Shown here in pieces: positions 35,555 through 42,862 of a stretch of DNA of 64,000 bases (position 1 is the stretch's first letter; the number at the start of each line of letters is the position of its first letter). This DNA is from Anaerolinea sp. (GTDB lineage: Bacteria > Chloroflexota > Anaerolineae > Anaerolineales > Anaerolineaceae). The stretch is from positions 113,332 to 177,331 of the forward strand of contig JARKPU010000002.1 of assembly GCA_029975055.1 (NCBI GenBank). Direction: 5' to 3'. The position numbers and the translations under genes are program-made. A model generated the notes under the pieces. It searched no databases and was not told the origin of the DNA. It worked only from the letters and a program-made list of their open reading frames with translations.

Positions 35555-36598
35555 ATGCCCCCGTTGAACTATGACCTCACCCGCTCCCCCTACCAGGGCC
35601 TGATCGGCACCGGCGGGATCGGCTCCGGGATGTTCTTTACCCTGCAAGGGAATCATACCCTCGGGCGCGAGGAAAGCCGCGCGGGGGTCTTCCTGCACCG
35701 GCGCGACTACTGCAAGCTGCACATCATCGCGCATTACGTGAAGGTGCTGCTCGGGCCGGGGTTCGAGACGATCCTGGCGGGGAAGGTGGGCGATGACGCC
35801 GTGGGGCGCGCGCTGCTCGATGAAATGACCCTTGCCGGGCTGGATGTGCGCCACGTTGAAACCTGCCCCGGCGCGGGCAGCCTGTTCTCGGTCTGCCTGA
35901 TCTACCCCGATGGCAGCGGCGGCAACCTCACCTCGGCCGACTCGGCCTGCGAGCGCGTGGACGCGCCCTTCATCGCCGCGCTGGAACCGGAATTCGAGCG
36001 TCTCTCCGGCCGCGGTGTGGCCCTGGCCGCCCCCGAAGTGCCGCTGGAGGCGCGCCATGAGCTGCTCCGGCTGGCCACGCGCCACGGGTTCTTCCGCGCG
36101 GGCTCCTTTGTCACTGCCGAGGTTAGTGAGGCTATGCGCAGAGGGATGCTGGACCTGCTCGACCTGGCGGCGTTCAACATCGACGAGGCCGCCGCAGCCG
36201 CCGGGCTTGAACCTGGCAGCGCGCCTGCCTCGGAGGTGGTCGAAACAGCGGTGCGGCGCCTGGCGCGCGCCTACCCCCGCCTGCGCCTCTCGCTCACCGC
36301 CGGTAAAGAAGGCAGCTGGTGCTGGGATGGCGCGACCCTCACCCACCAGCAGGCCTTCTCGGCGCAGGTCGTCAGCGCGGCCGGGGCCGGAGACGCCCAC
36401 CTGGCGGGGATGATCGCCGGGCTGGCTGCGGGGCTAACGCTCGCGCAGGCGCAGGTGCTGGCGGCATTGACGGCGGGGCTTTCGGTCACCTCGCCGCACA
36501 CCATCGCCCCCGAGGTGGAACGTGACGCGCTGCGGCGCTTCGCCGCCGGGGCCGGCGCCCGCCTGGATGCCGCGCTGGCACGCCTGCTGGCGGGGTGA
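35555..36598 (+). CDS. PfkB-family carbohydrate/nucleoside kinase
   Basis: The product is 347 residues. The N-terminal part has the substrate-binding Gly-rich start (LIGTGGIGSGMFF) and AGKVGDDAVGRALLDEM. The C-terminal signature AAGAGDAHLAGM contains the anion hole and catalytic Asp of PfkB kinases. The family phosphorylates sugars or nucleosides using ATP; the substrate is not evident. A TTG at 35546 is in frame, but ATG 35555 is preferred; neither has a clear ribosome site. A TATACT at 35513-35518 may be the -10 box, directly downstream of the MITE. The NagB-like gene nearby on the other strand hints at amino-sugar use, which is weak inference. Confidence 0.88.
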   Translation: MPPLNYDLTRSPYQGLIGTGGIGSGMFFTLQGNHTLGREESRAGVFLHRRDYCKLHIIAHYVKVLLGPGFETILAGKVGDDAVGRALLDEMTLAGLDVRHVETCPGAGSLFSVCLIYPDGSGGNLTSADSACERVDAPFIAALEPEFERLSGRGVALAAPEVPLEARHELLRLATRHGFFRAGSFVTAEVSEAMRRGMLDLLDLAAFNIDEAAAAAGLEPGSAPASEVVETAVRRLARAYPRLRLSLTAGKEGSWCWDGATLTHQQAFSAQVVSAAGAGDAHLAGMIAGLAAGLTLAQAQVLAALTAGLSVTSPHTIAPEVERDALRRFAAGAGARLDAALARLLAG

Positions 36599-36621
36599 GC
36601 GGTTAGCGCCCTGTTCCTCTT

Positions 36622-37032
36622 CTACGTTTCAATCTGCCGGGTAATTTCCCAATGCTGGCCGAAGGGATCCACCACGCGCCCGCCGCGCCAGCCGTGATCC
36701 TCGCTCACCGGCTGCACCGCCCTTGCCCCGGCCGCCAGCGCGCGGGCAAAGACGGCATCGGGGTCGGCCACCGTCAGGATCATCCGCGCCGTCGTGCCGC
36801 CCAGCGTTTCGGGGCTGTAGTTGCCATGCTCCGGCGATTCATCGCTCAGCCAGAATTCGCCGCCCTCCACCGCCATCCGGGCGACCACGCTGCCATCCGG
36901 GCCTTCGAGGCGGAAGGTCTCTGTTGCGCCGAAGGCCTGCCGGTAAAATTCAACCGCCTGCCCTGCGCCGCGCAGCGAAAGCCACGGCGCGAGCGACCCC
37001 CTGAACACTTCAGAACTTCGCTTCGTACTCAT
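36622..37032 (-). CDS. VOC-superfamily protein (PhnB/glyoxalase-like)
   Basis: The product is 136 residues, one vicinal-oxygen-chelate unit pair. Motifs typical of PhnB-like proteins are present: PWLSLRGAGQAVEFYRQAFGA at the N-terminus and VVDPFGQHWEI at the C-terminus. Members include metal-dependent lyases, dioxygenases and drug-binding proteins; the substrate cannot be told. Two ATGs lie in tandem (37035 and 37032); the second has the better distance from the GGAGGTGA ribosome site. It is 34 bases downstream of the NagB-like gene on the same strand and may share its transcript. Confidence 0.88.
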   Translation of the reverse strand: MSTKRSSEVFRGSLAPWLSLRGAGQAVEFYRQAFGATETFRLEGPDGSVVARMAVEGGEFWLSDESPEHGNYSPETLGGTTARMILTVADPDAVFARALAAGARAVQPVSEDHGWRGGRVVDPFGQHWEITRQIET

Positions 37033-37066
37033 CATTTCACCTCCAAACGGATTGGCAGCCGGCGCA

Positions 37067-37957
37067 TCACAGCCCCAGGTCCCACCCCGGGTGCTCGCTG
37101 ATGGGGTGCGAGGCCGTGGCGAGCGTGGCGGTGAGGATCACATCCGGGTGCCCTTGCAGCAGGGTCATTGGGTATTCCACGCACGGCGGGCCGAAGAGTG
37201 CCACGCGCAGGGCGGTTTGCTTCCAGGCGCCCGTGTCGCTGAACAGGCGGATTTTCTTCGAGGCGAGGATTTCACGCATCCCCAGCGTCACCGACATGGG
37301 CGGCACGAACTGGTAGGCCGAGCCAAAGTTGCGCTGCGCCAGCGCGATGACCGTGTCGAGGTTATTTTCCTGAATGCGCGCGGAGGAATTGCGCAGTTCC
37401 TCGAGCGTCAGCTGGCTGAAGGGCTGGCGGCGCGCCTGGTTGTAGGCCACGTGCCCGTCTTGCCCCCAGCCGCCAAAGGTGATGTCCACCGGCGCGGAGG
37501 CGAGGTCTGCGGCGATCTCATCCAGGTTGCCCGGCTCCAGCCAGCGGCGGTTTGCCTCCGGCACGCTCAACTCGGGGCGCACCGGCGCATAAAAAACGGC
37601 TTCCATCACGCCCCTGAAGCTCAGCGGGTGCCCTTTGGGAAGAATGCGCCCCTGCCAATCGAGCATTTCATCCATGTGGAAGACTTCCAGCCTCCGCAGG
37701 CTGACGTTCTCGCGGTTGACCAGCTCGGTAAAAGGCGCATACCAGCACATCGGCCCGCACGGGATGATCGCGCGCGTCGGCTCTCCGCGCAGGTTGTGCG
37801 CCGCGATCTCATCGACCAGCTCGCGCGCCATCAAGCGGCCCATCTCGGCCGAATCGGCGCACAGGCGGAAGGGCACCTTCCGCGCCGGATGTCCGGCCAG
37901 CTCATGCGCGGGCACTTTGCACCACTCGTACAGTTCTTTTTTGCTGAAGGGTTCCAT
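37067..37957 (-). CDS. NagB/6-phosphogluconolactonase-fold protein, glucosamine-6-phosphate deaminase-like
   Basis: The product is 296 residues. The core motif GGWGQDGHVAYNQ parallels GG(I/V)GxDGHIAFNE of glucosamine-6-phosphate deaminases, and FHMDE matches the DE motif near the substrate. Asp167 and His169 align with E. coli NagB Asp141 and His143, but the third residue, Glu148 in NagB, is Gln174 here. The protein may therefore be a diverged deaminase/isomerase or use another substrate. Upstream starts exist (ATG 37993, TTG 37996), but ATG 37957 has GGAG six bases before it, and a TATAAT at 38005-38010 leaves a normal leader only for this start. Confidence 0.8.
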   Translation of the reverse strand: MEPFSKKELYEWCKVPAHELAGHPARKVPFRLCADSAEMGRLMARELVDEIAAHNLRGEPTRAIIPCGPMCWYAPFTELVNRENVSLRRLEVFHMDEMLDWQGRILPKGHPLSFRGVMEAVFYAPVRPELSVPEANRRWLEPGNLDEIAADLASAPVDITFGGWGQDGHVAYNQARRQPFSQLTLEELRNSSARIQENNLDTVIALAQRNFGSAYQFVPPMSVTLGMREILASKKIRLFSDTGAWKQTALRVALFGPPCVEYPMTLLQGHPDVILTATLATASHPISEHPGWDLGL

Positions 37958-38134
37958 CGAGCGCTCCAAACCTCGCTTGAACGGGGATGCCATCAATCAA
38001 ACCGATTATAGGCGCGCGGGTGAAAAGTGGCAAACGAATCAAACGCGCCGCCCTCACGCGGGTCGGCGCCGGAGCAGAGCATCTTCCAAAGCCATCACCA
38101 GGGGGCCTGGGAAGGCTGGTTTCGAACCGGGGAT

Positions 38135-39751
38135 TTAATCGGCCGCCGTAGAGCTGGTGTAGGGCTGGTAGTAGCGCTCTTTATAGACGGTGGAATAGTA
38201 GTAGTGCGGTTTGCGCGCATCCACGCCGTTGATCACCACGCCCAGGATCTTTGCTTTGGCCTTCCGCAGCTCCTCCACGGCATGTTTGAGGGCAAGCCGG
38301 CGAGTCTGACCGAGCTTGGCCACCACGATCACCCCATCCACGGCGCTCGAGAGTGCAGCGGCATCCGTCACCGTCAGCACCGGGGGGGTATCGAGGATCA
38401 CCAGGTCGTACCCGGCGTCCATGCCCTCCAGGAGAGCGGCCATCTTCTTCGAGCCAAGCAATTCGGCCGGGTTGGGCGGGGTGCCGCCGCTGAAGAGGAC
38501 TTCGAGGTCGTCTCCCATGTGGCGGATCGGCCCGCTAAAAGCCTCTCCGTCCGAATTGAGGAACAGGTTCGTCAGACCGGCGGAATTATCCAGCTTGAAC
38601 AGCTTGTGAATGCGCGGGCGGCGCAGGTCGGCATCCACCAGCAGGGTGCGCAGGCCGCTTTGGGCCATCACCACCGCCAGGTTGGAAGCCACGGTGGTCT
38701 TGCCTTCTTCGGGAATGGCGCTGGTGACCAGGATGCGCTTGAGCGGGCGGTCCACCCCCATGAACCGGACGTTGGTGCGCAAAGCGCGGAAGGCCTCGGA
38801 GACCGGTGAACGCGGCTGAGTCTGCGCGACAGGCTCACCGCTGTTGGGCACATGCTGGCCGATCGACGCCAGCACGGGCAGGCCGGTCAGCGCAGTCACC
38901 TGCAGAGGGTCTTGAACGCGGTCATCCAGGATGTTCAGCCCAAGCACCAAAGCGGCTGCGGCCAGCAAGCCCGCCGCCACGGCCAGCAGCACCGTGCGCC
39001 CGGCCTGCGGAGAGACCGGCACGGCAGGCTCGTAGGCCGGCTGCACCTGCACGACGCTGGCCGAAGCCTGGGCTTCAGCCAGGCGGATGCGCTCGTAATC
39101 GGCCAGCAGGCGGGCGTAGATCACATGATACTCGGCGAGGCGTGTCTCCAGGGTGGCTTTTTCGGCCTGGCTCAGCCGGGAAGCCTGGCTTTCCAGCGCT
39201 TCGGCGCTCGCGGCAATTTGCTCTTCCACCTGGGTCATCTGGTCGGCCAGGTTTTGCTTGGAAGCGCTGTACCTCGACGCCCGCATCTTGCTCAGCTCCT
39301 CGCGCAGCACATCCACCAGCCGGTTGGCGGCTGCGGCCGCCGCCTGCGGGCTGGCATGCCGCACCTTCACTGCCAGGAGCTGCGTATCTTGCACCGCCGA
39401 GACGCTCACATCCTCTTTATGGATCGTCCCAACCCCGCCGAGAGCCTCATTCACACGGTCGAGGATGGGCTGCCGCGTCAGCATGGCGGCATAGGTTTTG
39501 GTGATGCGGTCGCTGATCAGGTAAATGGCGGAATATGAGGTAGACTGAGCCGTCCCGCCTTCGTCGATCAAAACGATCGTCTCGGCCTCGTAGAGCGGGG
39601 TTTGCAGCTTGCTGAACACATACGCACCCAACCCAGCCAGCAGGCCCACAACGGCCAGCAGCCACGCTTTGTGCCACAACAGCCAGAGAAATTTCTTTAA
39701 TTCCACCGAAGTTGCATCCGGCGGTTCAGAGGGATTGTACGCTGTGTTCAT
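38135..39751 (-). CDS. Wzz/BY-kinase: polysaccharide co-polymerase fused to tyrosine autokinase
   Basis: The product is 538 residues. A Wzz domain with transmembrane helices at about 27-47 and 253-275 encloses a periplasmic coiled-coil region. The cytoplasmic BY-kinase domain has Walker A (SAIPEEGKTT), Walker A' (LLVDADLRRP) and Walker B (VILDTPP). The C-terminus is a tyrosine cluster (HYYYSTVYKERYYQPY), the usual autophosphorylation site. Such proteins control chain length and export of capsule or exopolysaccharide. No glycosyltransferase, Wzx, Wzy or outer-membrane export gene is adjacent in this window, so it is an orphan here. A structured leader with a terminator-like ending lies upstream. 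Confidence 0.92.
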   Translation of the reverse strand: MNTAYNPSEPPDATSVELKKFLWLLWHKAWLLAVVGLLAGLGAYVFSKLQTPLYEAETIVLIDEGGTAQSTSYSAIYLISDRITKTYAAMLTRQPILDRVNEALGGVGTIHKEDVSVSAVQDTQLLAVKVRHASPQAAAAAANRLVDVLREELSKMRASRYSASKQNLADQMTQVEEQIAASAEALESQASRLSQAEKATLETRLAEYHVIYARLLADYERIRLAEAQASASVVQVQPAYEPAVPVSPQAGRTVLLAVAAGLLAAAALVLGLNILDDRVQDPLQVTALTGLPVLASIGQHVPNSGEPVAQTQPRSPVSEAFRALRTNVRFMGVDRPLKRILVTSAIPEEGKTTVASNLAVVMAQSGLRTLLVDADLRRPRIHKLFKLDNSAGLTNLFLNSDGEAFSGPIRHMGDDLEVLFSGGTPPNPAELLGSKKMAALLEGMDAGYDLVILDTPPVLTVTDAAALSSAVDGVIVVAKLGQTRRLALKHAVEELRKAKAKILGVVINGVDARKPHYYYSTVYKERYYQPYTSSTAAD

Positions 39752-39810
39752 CTACCTGTTATCTGTCCTGGCCGGTCCAGAACCGGCAGTTTCCACCCCA
39801 CCTTAAAAAC

Positions 39811-39887
39811 GGCTCGAATTTGAAGGCGCACCCCAACCCCCGGTGCGGCAGCCTCAAATTCGGCGGGTTCCCCATATTTCAGAGCCG
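39811..39887 (-). promoter_or_regulatory. Structured leader upstream of the BY-kinase gene, possible attenuator or riboswitch
   Basis: Within the 540-bp gap 39752-40291, the minus-strand RNA can form an outer stem CGGCUC/GAGCCG (39882-39887 with 39810-39815) directly followed by UUUUU. Inside it is a long hairpin (39816-39861) pairing GAATTTGA-GGC with GCC-TTCAAATTC plus a GCACC/GGTGC extension. The order of nested stems followed by a U run, 60 bases before the start codon, looks like a transcription attenuator. The unpaired GGGGAACCC is reminiscent of ligand-binding cores, but no known riboswitch class could be matched. The remainder of the gap holds MITE copy 3 and AT-rich DNA with TATAAT-like boxes (40102-40107). 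Confidence 0.45.
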
Positions 39888-40183
39888 GCCCCCCTACAAT
39901 CCAGTATATAGCAAGATGGATGCCAGCCCCAACAGGAGCTCTGCTTGCAATGAAACGGCAATGAAATTTCAATGTTCCTCTCGCCCGCGGAGCCTTGCTG
40001 GAAAGAGCACAGGAACAGGCAAGAAAGCCGTATGTCAATTATTTTTCGATGCAGGGAGGCGCGAGATGAACGCAGGTCTATCGAAACGAGCAATTATTTA
40101 CTATAATAATGTCAATAATCCATAATACAATCTCACTGCGCGTTTGTGGGGAATCACCGTCTGCCTTCGAGCGCTCCAACCGA

Positions 40184-40251
40184 GATCGTGTGTATCTCTT
40201 CTAAACACTGTGGGGCAAGCCCCGCAATGGTTAGAAAACCGGAAACACTGT
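40184..40251. mobile_element. 68-bp palindromic MITE-like element, copy 3
   Basis: Same orientation as copy 1: begins GATCGTGTG, has core TGTGGGGC-AA-GCCCCGCA, and ends CACTGT; one base shorter and more diverged than copies 1 and 2. It is flanked by TCCAACCGA (40175-40183) and CCCAGCCGA (40252-40260), matching at 7 of 9 positions. It lies 40 bases before the first CHAT gene. Confidence 0.7.
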
Positions 40252-40291
40252 CCCAGCCGACGCGACCGACGGCGCAAGAAAGGTCAACCAA

Positions 40292-41401
40292 ATGGACCGC
40301 TCATCAGACGACCGCGAACTGCTCATCACCGTGCAGGGACAGAAAGTGATCCGCGCCGAAACCCCAGACCAGAGAACGGTCTTCGGCGAAGTGACCCTCC
40401 CCCTTCTTCACCGGCAGCTGGTAGAGATCTTTGAAACCTGGCTTGGGCTTGATTGTATCCGGCGCGAAAAAGAAACCAAAGCCTTTGGAAGCCTGTTGTT
40501 TGGAATCCTGTTCGGCGGCGAGGTTTACAGCCTGTTCGACGAGCTGCGCCAGAAAGCAGGCAAAGGCAACCGCCTGCGCGTCGAGTTGAGCTTCCAGGGC
40601 GAAGCCTTCGACCTGGCGGGGTTCCCGTGGGAATTTGCCTACGTGCCCGATACCGAAACGCGCGCAGGCTACTTCCTGTCCACCGATGCCAGCCTGGTGC
40701 TTTCGCGCTACATACCGCTCAACCAGGCCCGGCAAGACAGCCTCCAACCCTCCACCGGCCCGCTGCGCATCCTGGCGGTCGTCTCTTCTCCGCCCGGGCT
40801 CGACCCGGTCATCTCCGACCCCGTCGTCAAAACGATCAAAGACCTGGCCAAAGAATATCCCGTTGAAGTGAAGGTCCTGGCCGCCCCCACTGTGGATGCG
40901 CTCACGGGCCAGCTCGACACATTCAGGCCGCATGTGCTGCACTACCTGGGCCACAGCCGGTTCAACGAGAGCCAGATGCAGGGAGAGATCGCCCTGCTGG
41001 CCGACAATAAAAAGGAACCTCGCTGGGTGCCAGACCGGCTCTTCGCCGAGTTCTTCCGCCAGTTGGAAGCCAAACCCCGCCTGGTGATCCTCCACTCCTG
41101 CGAGGGCGGGGCAAACGAGATCCAGGCGCGCTTTGCCGGGCTGGCCCCGCAGCTGGTGCGCATCGATATCCAGGCGGTCGTCGCCATGCAATACCCCATC
41201 ACCAATCGCGCGGCGATCATGTTCTCCAACGCTTTCTACCGCAGGGTCGCCTCCGGTGCGCCGGTGGATGATGCCGTTCAAGCGGGCCGCGCCGAGTTGG
41301 TCCGCTACCCAGATTACGGCTACTCGAACCGCGTCTTCGGCACCCCCATGCTGTGGATGCGCAGTCAAACGGGGTTGGTGCTGCCCAAGGAGAAACCATG
41401 A
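40292..41401 (+). CDS. CHAT-domain caspase-like protein 1
   Basis: The product is 369 residues. The N-terminal ~150 residues hold the beta-rich lead-in common to CHAT proteins (LAGFPWEFAYVP). The CHAT peptidase fold covers about 155-360. The catalytic dyad is intact: His221 in HYLGHS and Cys270 in ILHSCEGG. CHAT proteases are caspase/separase relatives that cleave protein partners, usually under control of a linked sensor. No signal peptide. It is the first gene of a four-gene operon; its TGA overlaps the ATG of the next gene (ATGA at 41398). A MITE copy lies 40 bases upstream. Substrate unknown; the downstream TPR/FlhA-like proteins are candidates for regulators or targets. Confidence 0.88.
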   Translation: MDRSSDDRELLITVQGQKVIRAETPDQRTVFGEVTLPLLHRQLVEIFETWLGLDCIRREKETKAFGSLLFGILFGGEVYSLFDELRQKAGKGNRLRVELSFQGEAFDLAGFPWEFAYVPDTETRAGYFLSTDASLVLSRYIPLNQARQDSLQPSTGPLRILAVVSSPPGLDPVISDPVVKTIKDLAKEYPVEVKVLAAPTVDALTGQLDTFRPHVLHYLGHSRFNESQMQGEIALLADNKKEPRWVPDRLFAEFFRQLEAKPRLVILHSCEGGANEIQARFAGLAPQLVRIDIQAVVAMQYPITNRAAIMFSNAFYRRVASGAPVDDAVQAGRAELVRYPDYGYSNRVFGTPMLWMRSQTGLVLPKEKP

Positions 41402-42861
41402 AGCTCGAAATTACGGTTCAAGACGATATCAACATCCGCGCGAAGCTGGATGACCGCAGTGAAGTATCCGGCAGGGTAGAGGATGATCTGCTGCTGATGA
41501 CGACCATCCAGTTCCTGCGCACGCTGCTGGAATCCGGCCGCTTGAATGAAATCGAAGGCTTGAAAATCCTCGGGTCGCACCTCTACCGGTTGATTTTTGT
41601 GGATCCCATCAACGCCGCGTTCGAATCGGCTCTGCGTGAAGCGCGCGAATCGCGCACAAAGAACGATGAAAAACTGCGCCTGCGCTTCACCTTCCAGCGC
41701 AATGCCGTCAAGCTGGCAACCCTGCCCTGGGAATTTCTGTACCGCCCAGACGAGGAGACCATCAAGGGATACTTTCTGGCGGCAGAAACCAAGCTGACTC
41801 TCTTCCGCTATATGCCGCGCGGCGGGGGCAGTGATTTCGAAAAGCTGCGCGAGCCGTTGAAGGTGCTGGTGGCCTTTGCCGAACCTCCCGAGCTGCCAGG
41901 CGGGACGTCCGTCATCACAAATAAGGATGCCATCAAGAAGGAACTTGGCAATTGCTTCAAACGCCTGGGGGTGAAATCCGATTTTCTCGATGACGCAAAG
42001 CTGGAAACGCTTAAGAAACGAATTGACTCCTATAAACCCCATGTGCTGCACTTCATCGGCCACGGCTTGATGGGGCGGCGCGATATCAACGGCGTGGTCA
42101 GCGACAACCGCATCGGCCTGCTCAACGAGGAAAACAACCTCTACTTCTACCGCGACTCGCTCTTTGTCAACAACCTGACCAGCGCCGAGAACAACAACCT
42201 CCGCCTGGTGGTGCTGCAGCTCAATGACTGCGACCACCGCGCCGAACGCGCCCAGTATGCCGATTATTCGAGCAGCTTCGCCGGCATCGCCAGGCCGCTC
42301 ATCGAATCCGGCATTTCCGCCGTCGTCGCCATGCAATTCCCGGTCTCGTTCAAGCTCGCGATGAAGTTCAACGAGAGCTTCTACGCCCGCCTTGCCGAGG
42401 GAAATGACATCGACCTGGCCGTGCAGCAAGGCCGCAAAATGATCTACGATGACTCCAACTACTTCGAGACGCCCGTTTTCGGCACCCCAATCCTCTACGT
42501 GGTGCGCGAAGACGGCATCGTGGAGCCGGGCCAGACCAAACCGGAAGAACCTGAAAGGCGCGAGGGGCTTTCTGCCGGTACTCCGCTGCCCGTGCCCGAC
42601 CAAACCAAAGCCGGTGAGCCGGTGAAAAAGCAGGTCAAAGACGCGGGTTACCTGCGCAACCGCGGCCAGGAAAAGAGCCAGGAACTTGGTTTGAGCGCCG
42701 AACAACGGGCCAGCCTCGGCAAAATCTACAGCAAACTGTTTGCCGAAAAGACCACCGGCAGTGGAAATTACCGGCAGGTGCTCGAGCAGGCAATGACGGA
42801 ATTTACCGACCTGCAAATTCAAGATGTCATTTTCGCCATGCTCGGCGAACTGGAGGATTGA
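41398..42861 (+). CDS. CHAT-domain caspase-like protein 2 with C-terminal extension
   Basis: The product is 487 residues; ATG 41398 overlaps the previous stop. The N-terminal layout parallels gene 1 (LPWEFLYRP). The CHAT domain carries His222 in HFIGHGLMG and Cys278 in QLNDCDHRAE, with a longer insert between them than in gene 1. After residue ~385 a charged Pro/Glu-rich linker leads to a helical ~75-residue tail (LSAEQRASLGKIYSKLFAE), possibly a death-fold-like or effector-associated adaptor; this is inference. The pair probably arose by duplication, then diverged around the cysteine. One base separates its stop from the next ATG. Confidence 0.87.
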   Translation: MKLEITVQDDINIRAKLDDRSEVSGRVEDDLLLMTTIQFLRTLLESGRLNEIEGLKILGSHLYRLIFVDPINAAFESALREARESRTKNDEKLRLRFTFQRNAVKLATLPWEFLYRPDEETIKGYFLAAETKLTLFRYMPRGGGSDFEKLREPLKVLVAFAEPPELPGGTSVITNKDAIKKELGNCFKRLGVKSDFLDDAKLETLKKRIDSYKPHVLHFIGHGLMGRRDINGVVSDNRIGLLNEENNLYFYRDSLFVNNLTSAENNNLRLVVLQLNDCDHRAERAQYADYSSSFAGIARPLIESGISAVVAMQFPVSFKLAMKFNESFYARLAEGNDIDLAVQQGRKMIYDDSNYFETPVFGTPILYVVREDGIVEPGQTKPEEPERREGLSAGTPLPVPDQTKAGEPVKKQVKDAGYLRNRGQEKSQELGLSAEQRASLGKIYSKLFAEKTTGSGNYRQVLEQAMTEFTDLQIQDVIFAMLGELED

Positions 42862-42862
42862 C

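Noticed and set aside
38040..38134. tRNA-like TTCGAA loop near 38120
   Set aside because: GGTTTCGAACC resembles a T arm, but the flanking stem does not pair and no acceptor or anticodon arm can be drawn on either strand.
39811..39887. Known c-di-AMP (ydaO) or c-di-GMP riboswitch in the BY-kinase leader
   Set aside because: Only short GGGGAACC and GGUUGGGG look-alikes are present; the remaining conserved segments of those classes were not found.
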